A stretch of DNA of 64,000 nucleotides. It comes from JAPPOI01 sp028818055 (GTDB taxonomy: Bacteria; Pseudomonadota; Alphaproteobacteria; Rhodobacterales; Rhodobacteraceae). The stretch covers positions 2,914,001 to 2,978,000 of the forward strand of contig OZ253954.1 of NCBI GenBank assembly GCA_965267405.1. The letters are read 5' to 3'. Shown one piece after another: positions 27,255 through 36,501 of the stretch; within the stretch, counting starts at the first letter, position 1, and the number at the start of each line of letters is the position of its first letter. The notes beneath the pieces are model-generated. The model searched no databases. It saw only the letters and a program-made list of their open reading frames with translations, and was not told the DNA's origin. Made by a program: the position numbers and the translations under genes.

Positions 27255-27890
27255 ATGGCTCTGGACGGCGCGATAGGAACTGTACCCTGGACAATGAAGG
27301 GCGAGTTGATCCTGAACTGCAATTGTACGGTGTTCTGCCCGTGCGTGGTTTCGCTTGGTCAACACCCTCCCACCGAGGGTCATTGCCAGACATGGGGCGG
27401 CATCCGCATCGACGAAGGCCAATACGGCGATGTCGATATCTCCGGTCTGAACATTGGCTTGATGATCGAAATTCCCGAGCGCATGGCGCGCGGCAACTGG
27501 AAAGTGGCGTTGTTTATCGACGATCGCGCGAGCGAGGATGCCTATGATGCCATCGTAACGATCATGTCGGGCAAGGCGCGCGGCACTACAGGTCTGTTCA
27601 GCATTCTGGTGTCCGAACTGCTTGGCCATGAGCGTCAGCCCATCACCTATGAGAACGAAGGCAAAACGCGCCGCATCGTTGTTGGCAAGCGGATCAAAGG
27701 TGAAGTGGTTCCGGTTGCTGGCAAGGATCCGGAAAACGATCTTGTCATCACGAACTCGCAATACTGGATGGGTCCAGACATCACGGTTGCAACGGCAAAC
27801 CAAGGACGCCTGCGCGCCTTTGGCCGTGTTTGGGATTTTGAAGGGCGGTCCGCCGAAATTTGCCAGATCGACTGGCACGGACCAAGCTGA
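27255..27890 (+). CDS. DUF1326 protein
   Basis: 211 residues, ATG at 27255 with AGGAGA 6 bases upstream. The N-terminus has four clustered cysteines, C22, C24, C28 and C30 (LNCNCTVFCPC), characteristic of DUF1326 and suggestive of metal binding. The rest is a soluble beta-rich domain. It lies 13 bases after the DUF2182 gene, a pairing seen in many genomes. Function unknown. Confidence 0.85.
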   Translation: MALDGAIGTVPWTMKGELILNCNCTVFCPCVVSLGQHPPTEGHCQTWGGIRIDEGQYGDVDISGLNIGLMIEIPERMARGNWKVALFIDDRASEDAYDAIVTIMSGKARGTTGLFSILVSELLGHERQPITYENEGKTRRIVVGKRIKGEVVPVAGKDPENDLVITNSQYWMGPDITVATANQGRLRAFGRVWDFEGRSAEICQIDWHGPS

Positions 27891-27928
27891 CGGGCCGAAC
27901 GTTCTGTTCGCGGACAAGGGAGAGCGAC

Positions 27929-29542
27929 ATGCACAACCAATTTGAAGCGCAGGCGGCCAACCAAGCGAACTATGTGCCGCTGACACCGATGTCGCATCTG
28001 AACAGAGCGGCAGTTGTTCACGCGAGCCGTCCAGCGATCGCATACGGAAAGATGCGTTTGGACTGGGACGGGTTCGCGCAGCGCGTGCGCAAGATCGCAG
28101 GCGGTCTTCAGGCGCGGGGAATTGGCAAGGGTGATACGGTCTCGGTCCTGTGCCCAAACATACCGCACCTTTACGAGCTGCATTATGCCGTCCCGATGAT
28201 TGGCGCGGTTCTGAACACCATCAACACGCGGCTCGAACCTGAAACCGTTGCTTACATATTTGACCACGCCGACGCCAAGCTGGTGATAGCCGACAGCGCC
28301 TATGTGGGTCTCGCCCAAGCTGCCTTCGAGATAAATGGTCGGTCATGTCCGCTGGTAACGATCGTGGATGCCGAAGGGCCGGACGCCGGTCTCCAGGTGG
28401 ACGACGCTTACGATACACTTCTGGACCACGACGCCTTTGATGGAACCGGGTTACCTGACGATGAGTGGCAGGCTTTGGCGCTGAATTACACCTCTGGTAC
28501 GTCCGGTCGGCCGAAGGGTGTTGTGTACCATCACCGCGGGGCCGCGCTTATGGCCACGGGCACCGTGAACGCATGGCAGGTCCCACACTTCATCTCTTAT
28601 TTGTCCGTCGTCCCGATGTTTCACTGCAACGGTTGGTGCCATCCTTGGATGCTTCCGCTAGTCGGAGCAAAGATGGTTTTCACGCGCGATCCGGTTCCGG
28701 CACGGATTTTCGAAGCCATCCAGTATGAAGGCGTCACGCATTTCGGTGCGGCCCCGATTATCCTGCAAATGTTGGCGGAAAGCCCCGATGCACCTGCCGA
28801 GGCATATGAACCGCGCATTCGCGTCATGACCGCTGGGGCGCCGCCACCGCCTGCGATCTTGGAGAAAACCGGCGCGATGGGTCTTGATGTCATGCAAGTC
28901 TACGGGCTGACCGAAACGTACGGCCATATCACGCAATGCCTGTGGCAGGAGGACTGGGAAACGCTGCCAGCCTCAGAGCAAGCGGAACTGCAGGCCCATC
29001 AGGGGATTGCGTTTCCCATGGTTGAGGATGTCGCTGTTCTTGACAGGGAAACCGGCCAACCAGTGCCTCGTGACGGCGAAACCCAAGGCGAGGTCGCGAT
29101 CCGGGCCAATACGGTGATGAAGGGTTATTACAAAGACGAAGGTGCAAGCGCTGAAGCATTCAAGGACGGCTGGTTCTGGTCCGGCGATGCGGCGGTTGTT
29201 CACGACAATGGGTACATGCAGATCCGCGACCGATTGAAAGACGTGATCATCTCTGGTGGTGAAAACATTTCGTCAGTCGAGGTCGAGGCCGTCCTCTACC
29301 GTCATCCCGACATTCAAGCCGCTGCCGTGGTTGCCAAACCAGACGACAAATGGGGGGAAGTCCCGTGTGCATTTGTAGAACTGCGTGAGGGCACATCGCC
29401 AAGTGATGACGACATCATCAAATTCTGCCGGGAACGACTGGCAGGCTTCAAGACGCCAAAGTCTGTTGTGTTCGGCGAACTGCCGAAAACTGCGACTGGT
29501 AAAATCAAAAAATTCGAACTCCGCCAACAGGCACGCACCTAA
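27929..29542 (+). CDS. Acyl-CoA synthetase, AMP-forming (DmdB-like)
   Basis: 537 residues from the ATG at 27929 (GGGAGAG 5 bases upstream). ANL-superfamily ligase: P-loop YTSGTSGRPKG, GLTETYGH, SGDAA and the C-terminal GKIKKFELR lysine motif are all present. Located 11 bases before dmdA, it fits DmdB, which joins CoA to 3-methylmercaptopropionate, the product of DmdA. Sequence alone does not separate DmdB from medium-chain fatty-acid ligases, so the substrate is inferred from context. Confidence 0.82.
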   Translation: MHNQFEAQAANQANYVPLTPMSHLNRAAVVHASRPAIAYGKMRLDWDGFAQRVRKIAGGLQARGIGKGDTVSVLCPNIPHLYELHYAVPMIGAVLNTINTRLEPETVAYIFDHADAKLVIADSAYVGLAQAAFEINGRSCPLVTIVDAEGPDAGLQVDDAYDTLLDHDAFDGTGLPDDEWQALALNYTSGTSGRPKGVVYHHRGAALMATGTVNAWQVPHFISYLSVVPMFHCNGWCHPWMLPLVGAKMVFTRDPVPARIFEAIQYEGVTHFGAAPIILQMLAESPDAPAEAYEPRIRVMTAGAPPPPAILEKTGAMGLDVMQVYGLTETYGHITQCLWQEDWETLPASEQAELQAHQGIAFPMVEDVAVLDRETGQPVPRDGETQGEVAIRANTVMKGYYKDEGASAEAFKDGWFWSGDAAVVHDNGYMQIRDRLKDVIISGGENISSVEVEAVLYRHPDIQAAAVVAKPDDKWGEVPCAFVELREGTSPSDDDIIKFCRERLAGFKTPKSVVFGELPKTATGKIKKFELRQQART

Positions 29543-29553
29543 GGATCGCTCAC

Positions 29554-30654
29554 ATGGCCTTGATTGCTCCATCGCGCCGCTTGCGTCGCACGCCATTTTC
29601 GGACGCCGTCGAAGCGTCAGGCGTCGGTGCCTATACCGTTTATAACCACATGCTACTTCCTGCGTTTTTCGAAAGCCCGGAAGCCGATTATCACCACCTG
29701 AAAAAACACGTTCAGGTCTGGGACGTGTCTTGCGAGCGGCAGGTCGAATTGCGGGGCCCCGATGCTGCGCGTCTTATGCAAACACTTACCCCGCGCGATC
29801 TTCGTGGCATGATGCCGGGCCAGTGTTTGTATGTGCCCATCGTTGATGAAACTGGTGGCATGCTCAACGACCCGGTTGCGGTCAAGCTGAGCGAAGAACG
29901 GTTCTGGGTGTCGATTGCGGACTCTGATCTGCTGTTCTGGATCAAAGGCATCGCGAACGCATACCGGTTTGAGGTTCTTGTCGATGAACCCGATGTCAGC
30001 CCATTGGGCATTCAGGGTCCTCAGTCTGACGAATTGGCCGCTCGAATTTTCGGCGATGAAATTCGCAAGCTCCGGTTCTTCCGCTTCGGTTATTTTGATT
30101 TTGAAGGTGAGCAGTATCTCGTCGCGCGATCTGGATATTCGAAGCAGGGCGGTTTCGAGATTTATGTTGAGGGCAGCGAACGTGGCTTGCCGCTTTGGAA
30201 TGCGTTGTTCGAGGCGGGAAAGGATCTTGATGTGCGGGCAGGCTGTCCGAACCTGATTGAGCGTATCGAGGGCGGGCTTTTGAGCTACGGCAACGATATG
30301 ACCCGAGAAAACACGCCGCATGAATGTGGCTTGGGACGGTTTTGTAACACGCAAACGGCGATGGCGTGTATTGGCCGCGACGCACTTCTTCGCGTGGCCA
30401 AGGAAGGTCCCATTCAGCAAATTCGTCCCATTGAAATCGAAGGCCGTGTTCCTGCTTGCGACCGCGTCTGGCGGATCACGGCGAAAGGTCAAAAGATTGG
30501 CCAAGTAACATCGGCGGCCTGGTCACCTGATCACGACTGCACAGTCGCCATTGGAATGGTCAAGATGACTCATTGGGATCCGGGCACAGAGATCGAAATC
30601 GAAACTCACGATGGCATGGCCAAGGGACGGGTGCGCGAAGCCTTCTGGACCTAA
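29554..30654 (+). CDS. dmdA: Dimethylsulfoniopropionate demethylase DmdA (GcvT family)
   Basis: 366 residues. DmdA moves a methyl group from DMSP to tetrahydrofolate, giving 3-methylmercaptopropionate. The opening PSRRLRRTPFSDAVEASGV and the segments AYTVYNHMLLP, YHHLKKHVQVWDVSCERQVE, ARSGYSKQGGFEIYVEG and LLSYGNDMTRENTPHECGLG match what I know of roseobacter DmdA and its GcvT-like fold. It follows the DmdB-like ligase by 11 bases and ends 8 bases from a convergent gene. A paralogous GcvT-family methyltransferase acting on another substrate remains possible. Confidence 0.82.
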   Translation: MALIAPSRRLRRTPFSDAVEASGVGAYTVYNHMLLPAFFESPEADYHHLKKHVQVWDVSCERQVELRGPDAARLMQTLTPRDLRGMMPGQCLYVPIVDETGGMLNDPVAVKLSEERFWVSIADSDLLFWIKGIANAYRFEVLVDEPDVSPLGIQGPQSDELAARIFGDEIRKLRFFRFGYFDFEGEQYLVARSGYSKQGGFEIYVEGSERGLPLWNALFEAGKDLDVRAGCPNLIERIEGGLLSYGNDMTRENTPHECGLGRFCNTQTAMACIGRDALLRVAKEGPIQQIRPIEIEGRVPACDRVWRITAKGQKIGQVTSAAWSPDHDCTVAIGMVKMTHWDPGTEIEIETHDGMAKGRVREAFWT

Positions 30655-30662
30655 GCCAAACC

Positions 30663-31379
30663 TCAGGTCGCTGCGTCCTCCATTCCGGCCAGTTTGCGCA
30701 TGTGCCAAGCCAGGGCTTGGTTTGAGCTTAAAACCGGCATGCCAAGTTCGGCAGCCAACGGGCCAAGCAGATCGATTGTCTTGAGATTGGTGCAGGATAG
30801 GAAAACGCCGTCCATAGAGGTGCGCGTCGCCAATGCTCGTGCTGCGTGAGCAATCGAAGCGGGATCGATGCGAGCGACTCTGGCTTCGACCTCTTCCCCG
30901 AATGAGAGCGCGTCAGGCACTTGAATGCCATTGTTTTCAAAAGCTTCGCGAAGCGGTGCAGCAACGGATTCAACATAGGGCGATACAATTCCAACCCGCT
31001 GAAGTCCTTGGTCTTTTATTGCCTCGATGGCGGAGGTCAGCGGGTTTGTCACAGCTCTGGTTGTGGCGTTTTCGGACACCACCGATTGCACCCTGTCTGC
31101 TCCAAGATGTGCTGTACCGGATGTACATGCATATCCGATGACGTCGAATTCTGCGGCCCTTGGAAGTAGACTGACGGCGTTTCCAATATCGGCACCCATT
31201 TCGGAGATGGTTTCGGGGGAAAGTTCGTCGCCAGCATGAACACGGCAGATGTGCATACGTGCCTCGTCCGGATCGAAGTACTTTCGGAACTCCGTTTCAA
31301 TCGTCTCATCAGTTCGCAAGACGACGAGCCCAAGAGTCGCCCCGGTATCTTCTTTCAGATCGTACTCAAACTTTTCCAT
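30663..31379 (-). CDS. Asp/Glu racemase-superfamily protein (EutA / maleate isomerase-like)
   Basis: 238 residues from the ATG at 31379, which overlaps the upstream stop as TGATG (a TTG one codon earlier is possible). Two candidate catalytic cysteines lie in the family positions, C86 in YACTSGTAH and C197 in FLSCTNLKT, as in maleate isomerase, arylmalonate decarboxylase and EutA. It is the last gene of a coupled trio with an M24 enzyme and a PLP lyase. That set resembles parts of ectoine-utilisation (eut) clusters, but no eutC, eutE or transporter genes are near, so the substrate is open. Confidence 0.7.
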   Translation of the reverse strand: MEKFEYDLKEDTGATLGLVVLRTDETIETEFRKYFDPDEARMHICRVHAGDELSPETISEMGADIGNAVSLLPRAAEFDVIGYACTSGTAHLGADRVQSVVSENATTRAVTNPLTSAIEAIKDQGLQRVGIVSPYVESVAAPLREAFENNGIQVPDALSFGEEVEARVARIDPASIAHAARALATRTSMDGVFLSCTNLKTIDLLGPLAAELGMPVLSSNQALAWHMRKLAGMEDAAT

Positions 31380-32542
31380 CAACGTAGCTCCGGTATGTCG
31401 CGTGGTGCCCGCTTTGACAGGAGTTCGACGCCAGTCTCGCGCAGAACGATATTCTCTTCGTGAACGATCACTCGATCGCTTGTGACATGCGCACCCGGCT
31501 CAAGGGTCAGGACCATACCAGAGCGAAGTTCAGTGTGATCATGTGGCGTGAACGAAGGCCATTCCGTCAGCGAAACACCCAGTCCGTGTCCAAGACGACC
31601 GCCCCCTGTTTTGACACCGTGGGCTTTCAGGCCGTCGTCAAACATCCGGTGGACGTCGCTGGCCTTTGAACCGGGTCGCAGTTCGTTCAAAACATCTTCG
31701 GTGACGTCCCAAAGCGCCTGATGAACACGCAAAACTTCTGCCGAAGCCGGCCCGACCGAGAAGTTCCGATCGAAATCGCAAAAGTAGCCGTCCTTCACCG
31801 CGCCGGTGTCCAGCATTAGGACGTCCCCAAGCGCCAGTGGCGTCGCTTGGGCAGGGGAGATGACATCGGCGTATCCGTTCGTGTCCGAGGCGCCAGCGAC
31901 ATAGCTGACCCAGTCTGCACCTTCTTCCAGCAACGCGATCTGGAAGTCGCGAAATACGGCGTCCAGTGGCTTACCGGACTGTGCGATGTCTGGCACGCGC
32001 GCAAAGGCACGATCAGCAATCTGACAAGTTGACCTGATCTTTTCGATCTCGGCCTCGCTTTTGATCTCGCGACAGCGCTGGATGACGTCGGTGGCGTCGA
32101 CGAATGCGCGCGGGGCTACGATGGCCTGCACAGCCTCAAAATCGGCAAGTGGCATTCGCAGATGCGTTTCAAGTCCTTTAGCGGTGCCAACGCTACTTGT
32201 TTCGGGCAACAACGCTGTGAGAACTTTGCTCAGTAGTGAAACACCGTCGTCGCCCGGGTAGGGCGCATCCCACGTGTGGATTTCATTGATCCACGTCCGC
32301 CCCATCAATTCGGACCCGATTGAGGGGATAACTGCAATAGGATCGGTTCGTGCCGGAACCACGACAAACCAAGGCCGGGCGGGGCTTTCCCAAAACCGTG
32401 TCAGAAACCCTGTGACATAGAAAATATCCGCCTGAGAGGTTAGCAGAAGCGCATCAAGACCATGCTTTGACATTGCGCCCTGTAGACGGTTGACCCGGTT
32501 CTTGTATTCGCTCGCCGGGAATATCAGCGAAGTTTCACCCAC
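31379..32542 (-). CDS. M24-family metallopeptidase-like hydrolase
   Basis: 387 residues. A creatinase-like N-terminal domain (1-130) precedes the pita-bread M24 domain. Metal ligands are visible: D in MLDTGA, D in FCDFDRN, H in LGHGLG, E in TLEPG and E in HEENIV. Families include Xaa-Pro peptidases and ectoine hydrolase (EutD/DoeA). It overlaps the upstream PLP-lyase gene by 8 bases and the downstream racemase-like gene by TGATG, so the three are made together. An ectoine-hydrolase-like or proline-dipeptidase role are both possible. Confidence 0.75.
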   Translation of the reverse strand: MGETSLIFPASEYKNRVNRLQGAMSKHGLDALLLTSQADIFYVTGFLTRFWESPARPWFVVVPARTDPIAVIPSIGSELMGRTWINEIHTWDAPYPGDDGVSLLSKVLTALLPETSSVGTAKGLETHLRMPLADFEAVQAIVAPRAFVDATDVIQRCREIKSEAEIEKIRSTCQIADRAFARVPDIAQSGKPLDAVFRDFQIALLEEGADWVSYVAGASDTNGYADVISPAQATPLALGDVLMLDTGAVKDGYFCDFDRNFSVGPASAEVLRVHQALWDVTEDVLNELRPGSKASDVHRMFDDGLKAHGVKTGGGRLGHGLGVSLTEWPSFTPHDHTELRSGMVLTLEPGAHVTSDRVIVHEENIVLRETGVELLSKRAPRDIPELR

Positions 32543-33578
32543 TTTCGGGGCCTTCGCTGAGGAACGTCAAAACACGCGCATCAGCTGGCAGATCGAGACC
32601 GGCAAGCAGCGCGGACAGCCCGGCGCCGCCAGACGGTGTGGTGTCAAAACCGAAGTCTGACAAACGCGCAACGCCGCTTTCCCCTTCGTCTTCAGTGATC
32701 GTGACGAACCGATTGGCATCGCGCGACAACCCTGCCAGGGCCACCAGCGACGGTGTTTTGCAGTCCAGCCGGCCCATCGACGAAACCGGACCGTCGGTGG
32801 TGACGATTGCTCCCGCACGGACGCTTTCGATCAGGGCGGGGGCCGCTTCGGGCTCCACGACGATGATTGTGGGTTTATCGCCCCATACCGACCGGGCATG
32901 GGCGGCAACTGCACCCGCCAATCCACCAACGCCAGCTTGCAGCAGGATGTGGGTCGGTGGTTCAGGAATTTGCCGTGCGGCTTCGGCTGACATCTGGAGG
33001 TAGCCTTCCATCACACCAAGGGCGCTGTCTACGTATCCCGGCCAAGAGCTGTCAGATAGCAAAGTCCAGCCGTTGTCTTTGGCGGCAAGTTCTGCCGCGG
33101 TCATGCTGTCTTCGTAGATTTCGCCTTCGCGAACGACCCGCGCGCCCATGCTTTTCAAGCGTTCCTCGAAAGCCGCAGGCACGCTTTCTGCAATGTAGAT
33201 AACGGCCGTGGCTCCAAATATCCGTGCTCCTGCCGCGACCGACATCCCATGATTGCCGGCACTCGCAGTGACGAAAGTGCGACCTTGCAGGCTTGTAGCT
33301 ATATCCTCGGAACCCGCGTCTTCCGCTTCTTTGGCAATGACAAAGGCCGCGCCCAAAGCTTTGAAACTTCCAAGCCCCATGCGGTGGCGTTCATCCTTGA
33401 TCCAGACCTCGGCAACCCCGACTGCCTCAGCGATCTCCCGGCTGAACGTAAGTGGCGTTTCTTGATGTGCTGGGCATTGAGAAAGCAGACGTTCAACCGT
33501 TGAAACATCGGTCTTTGGAAGCGAAGGGCTGACATCGAAACCTTTGCCAACCCATGGATTTTGAAGACTAACTGGCAC
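32535..33578 (-). CDS. PLP-dependent lyase (diaminopropionate ammonia-lyase / EutB-like)
   Basis: 347 residues, GTG start at 33578 with GAGG 8 bases upstream. Fold-type II PLP enzyme: the cofactor lysine is K73 in MGLGSFKALGAAF, with the substrate-loop ASAGNHG and the phosphate-binding segment GVGGLAGAV. The opening NPWVGKGF and the SFKALGA context are closest to diaminopropionate ammonia-lyases. Related EutB enzymes act in ectoine breakdown. First gene of the coupled trio. Confidence 0.75.
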   Translation of the reverse strand: MPVSLQNPWVGKGFDVSPSLPKTDVSTVERLLSQCPAHQETPLTFSREIAEAVGVAEVWIKDERHRMGLGSFKALGAAFVIAKEAEDAGSEDIATSLQGRTFVTASAGNHGMSVAAGARIFGATAVIYIAESVPAAFEERLKSMGARVVREGEIYEDSMTAAELAAKDNGWTLLSDSSWPGYVDSALGVMEGYLQMSAEAARQIPEPPTHILLQAGVGGLAGAVAAHARSVWGDKPTIIVVEPEAAPALIESVRAGAIVTTDGPVSSMGRLDCKTPSLVALAGLSRDANRFVTITEDEGESGVARLSDFGFDTTPSGGAGLSALLAGLDLPADARVLTFLSEGPESG

Positions 33579-33663
33579 AGATGACCTCGCGCGAACAATT
33601 CATGGTCATAAAGCGCGCAATCCCGAGGGCGTGCAATCGAATTGTTCTAGGCCGTCCTTTGGG

Positions 33664-34287
33664 TCAAAGAAGGCCTCGTTCCGATAGCTCTCGGGCAAGA
33701 GCAGCTGCGTCGGTGAAGTGAATTCCATCCATACCGACATCCATTGCGCCCTTCACGTTGCGCAAGCCATCGTCGATGAAAACGCAATCTTCGGGTGCGA
33801 CATCTGCGCGTTCGCACAACAGCTGATAGATCCCGGGTTCTGGTTTGCTCATCTTCTCGCGCCCCGAGATGACAAGCGTGCCGAAAATCTCATCTAGCCT
33901 TGGATGAGCTTTCAGACCTTCGGGCCACGTTTCGGCTGACCAATTGGTGATACCGTGAAGTGGTACGTTCCGTGCAAGTAATTGGTCGACGATTGACCAG
34001 GTGCCAGGCACCGCATCCCGAACTGTATGCTGGAAGCGTGAGATATAGGTATTGAACAATTGCCGATCACCGGGGTCGGTAACCTCCAAAGCCAGATCTG
34101 CAAATGCCTCACCGTTGTCTGCGCGTTTGTTCAGCGCCATGAAGTTGGTGCGGTCGATGAATTCTTGTGCCGCTTTTTCTGAGCCAAGTTCATCTGCCCA
34201 TGCGCGGGTTGGCTGCCAATCGACAAGGACAGCACCAATATCGAAAACAACAATTGAAGGCTTCAATGATAAAACTCCGAATACCAA
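33664..34287 (-). CDS. HAD-family hydrolase
   Basis: 207 residues. HAD subfamily IA pattern: motif I VVFDIGAVLVDW (12-23), motif II in GITNWS, motif III lysine in MSKPEPGIY and motif IV DCVFIDDGLRNV. The second aspartate of classical DxD is replaced by glycine (DIG), as in the YihX/dehalogenase-like branch. A phosphatase or haloacid-dehalogenase-like role is possible; substrate unknown. Monocistronic as far as can be seen. Confidence 0.78.
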   Translation of the reverse strand: MVFGVLSLKPSIVVFDIGAVLVDWQPTRAWADELGSEKAAQEFIDRTNFMALNKRADNGEAFADLALEVTDPGDRQLFNTYISRFQHTVRDAVPGTWSIVDQLLARNVPLHGITNWSAETWPEGLKAHPRLDEIFGTLVISGREKMSKPEPGIYQLLCERADVAPEDCVFIDDGLRNVKGAMDVGMDGIHFTDAAALARELSERGLL

Positions 34288-34487
34288 AACTGGCAGTAAT
34301 GCCTTTGATCAGCTTTGTCTTGCCGACAGGATCGAAATGATCAAGCGCGTTGTCAGGAGTTCTCGACACGGAATAGCTGTGTCTGACGACGTGATAGAAT
34401 GTGGGATGTGATTGGTTTCGATTGACCTATCGAAGGTCAATAGAGCTTGGGCGCTGGCGCGCGAATTAAAATAGGTCGGAAGTTAGT

Positions 34488-34658
34488 TTAGCGGAGTTGT
34501 GTACGGCCAGATGATGCATAGCGCTGGCCTTGGGGTTTCACCAAGTGCGCGATCAATGTTGTCTTGCCAACATGCATAAAAAGCGTCGCTCCTGCGCTCG
34601 GCTTTGAATCGTAAATCTGCTGCTTTTCTTTCTTAGGAAAGGCAATAACCGTATTCAT
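34488..34658 (-). CDS. Small uncharacterised protein (56 residues)
   Basis: Begins MNTVIAFPKKEKQQIYD, with GGGAG 7 bases upstream of the ATG at 34658. The good ribosome site and the 'NVIxFPKK' opening, seen in small roseobacter proteins, support it. It has no domain. 105 bases separate it from the AEC transporter gene. Confidence 0.45.
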   Translation of the reverse strand: MNTVIAFPKKEKQQIYDSKPSAGATLFMHVGKTTLIAHLVKPQGQRYASSGRTQLR

Positions 34659-34763
34659 AAAACAACTCCCAATTCTGAAAGCCACCGAAGCCCCTGTTTG
34701 TGGCAGCATCTGGGCACAACAAGGGAATTACTTGGTAAATATTGCGAACTGGTGAACATCGCG

Positions 34764-35693
34764 TCACGGAATGATGAATAGCCAGACCCAAATCGAGAGG
34801 ATCGAGGCGAGTGTTCCAAGCAGAACGGACGAAGCTGCGACCCGTCGGGCCGAGTCATACATGTTGGCAAACAGGTAAGTGTTAATACCCGGTGCCATAG
34901 TTGCCGTCATGACCGCTGAGCGGAAGGCGTCACGGTCAAGACCAAAGGCGGTCCCCAATCCAAACGTTATGGCGGGATGAAGAATTAAAGAAATCGCACA
35001 AACCAATGCAATTGTTCGAAAATCTCCTTCCGGGCGATACCGGTATAGCACGCCGCCCAAGCCGAACAATGCGGCCGGGATTGCCGCCAAGGTCATCATA
35101 TCGATCGCTTCCAGAACGACAGCGGGCATCGGGACCGATCCGATGTTGAAAACGAACCCCAAGGAGATACCGATCACCAATGCATTTCGGAACATGGACC
35201 GCAGGACCAACCGGGTCGTCGCAATGGCGCTTTGGCCGTCGCTTTTTGCGATCTCCATCGCTGTGACGCCCAGCATGTAACAAAAAGGTGCATGAAGGGC
35301 GACAATGGCGAAGTTGCCGGACAGTGCGTCTGCCCCGAATGCTCTCTCTGTAATTGGAAGGCCAAGAAGCACAGAGTTCGAGAACAAACAAACGAACCCA
35401 ATGGCCACGGAATCCGTCCAGTTTCGTTCAAAGAGAAATCGGGCGGCAAGAATTCCCAGCGCAAAGCTGATAGAGGCACCTGCATAGAACGAAAACAGCA
35501 GAGGGAAATTAAAGTGTGCGCCCAAGTCCAGCGTGTAGATGGCGCGGAAGAGTAGACAAGGGATGGCGAACCACTGTGTGAACTTCATCAAGCCATCCAC
35601 GCCCGAGTCCGAGAACCAGCCCTGGCGCACCGCCAAATAGCCAAACCCGATGATCACGAAGACAGGTAAAATTACATCAAGTAGAGCTTGCAT
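34764..35693 (-). CDS. AEC-family (auxin efflux carrier) transporter
   Basis: 309 residues, about ten hydrophobic segments in two halves. Typical features are the opening LLDVILPVFVIIGFGYLAVRQGW and the C-terminal half with FGLGGVLYRYR and LHPAITFGLG. AEC permeases export or import small organic acids such as malate. It is last in a long minus-strand run, 10 bases after the MBL hydrolase, so co-expression with the tmk-holB-tatD genes is likely. Confidence 0.85.
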   Translation of the reverse strand: MQALLDVILPVFVIIGFGYLAVRQGWFSDSGVDGLMKFTQWFAIPCLLFRAIYTLDLGAHFNFPLLFSFYAGASISFALGILAARFLFERNWTDSVAIGFVCLFSNSVLLGLPITERAFGADALSGNFAIVALHAPFCYMLGVTAMEIAKSDGQSAIATTRLVLRSMFRNALVIGISLGFVFNIGSVPMPAVVLEAIDMMTLAAIPAALFGLGGVLYRYRPEGDFRTIALVCAISLILHPAITFGLGTAFGLDRDAFRSAVMTATMAPGINTYLFANMYDSARRVAASSVLLGTLASILSIWVWLFIIP

Positions 35694-35703
35694 CTTATTG
35701 ATA

Positions 35704-36501
35704 TTAATCTGGAATAGATATCTTCATGCCGTCATAGGCGGGAACGATGTGGTCAGGCGTTTCATGCATCACCTCTTCATAGTCGAGGTCGATATGCATG
35801 TTGGTCAAAATGGCGTTCTTCGGCTGCGCCTTTTCAATCCATTCGAGAGAGCGTTCTAGGTGCGCATGTGTTGGATGTGGTGTTCTGCGCAGGGCGTCCA
35901 GAACCCAATAATCCAATCCTTCAAGAACTGGCCAAACATCTTCAGAAATAGACGCGACATCAGGTAGATAAGCGAAATTCTTAATTTTGAATCCAAGCGC
36001 ATCGATTGCGCCGTGGTCTACTTCAAACGGGGTGAAGCTGATATCGCCTCCGGCACCTCCAATGGTCACTTCACCGTCGATCGTATGCAGGTCCAGAATT
36101 GGTGGATACGGTGACCCAGATGGTTGAACGAAGGCGTATCCGAAACTCGCAAGAAGCCGTTCCTGGGTAGGGCCGTCTGCCCAGACGTTCAAACGCTCTT
36201 TCCGATTGAAGACGATCATGCGCAGATCGTCGATACCGTGAACATGATCGGCGTGACCGTGGGTGAAAATAACTGCATCCAGGTTGCCAACTCCTGCATC
36301 GAGCAGTTGTTGACGCATATCGGGCGAGGTATCGATCAGAACGCGCGTGATGCCATCGTCTGTTTTGCGTTCGACCAGCAGCGAGCATCGGGTTCGACGG
36401 TTTTTCGGATTTTCAGGATCGCATGCGCCCCAAAGCCCGCCCAGCCGCGGGACTCCGCCAGACGATCCGCATCCAAGAATTGTAAACGTCAGTTCTGCCA
36501 T
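35704..36501 (-). CDS. MBL-fold metallo-hydrolase (PhnP-like)
   Basis: 265 residues. The zinc-binding signature HGHADHVHGIDD (HxHxDH) is intact, followed by GGGSGG-type early glycines (GCGSSGGVPR) and a later ligand NMHIDLDYEE. PhnP-like members are phosphodiesterases. It overlaps the end of tatD by 13 bases, which is the usual order in this order of bacteria. Confidence 0.85.
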   Translation of the reverse strand: MAELTFTILGCGSSGGVPRLGGLWGACDPENPKNRRTRCSLLVERKTDDGITRVLIDTSPDMRQQLLDAGVGNLDAVIFTHGHADHVHGIDDLRMIVFNRKERLNVWADGPTQERLLASFGYAFVQPSGSPYPPILDLHTIDGEVTIGGAGGDISFTPFEVDHGAIDALGFKIKNFAYLPDVASISEDVWPVLEGLDYWVLDALRRTPHPTHAHLERSLEWIEKAQPKNAILTNMHIDLDYEEVMHETPDHIVPAYDGMKISIPD

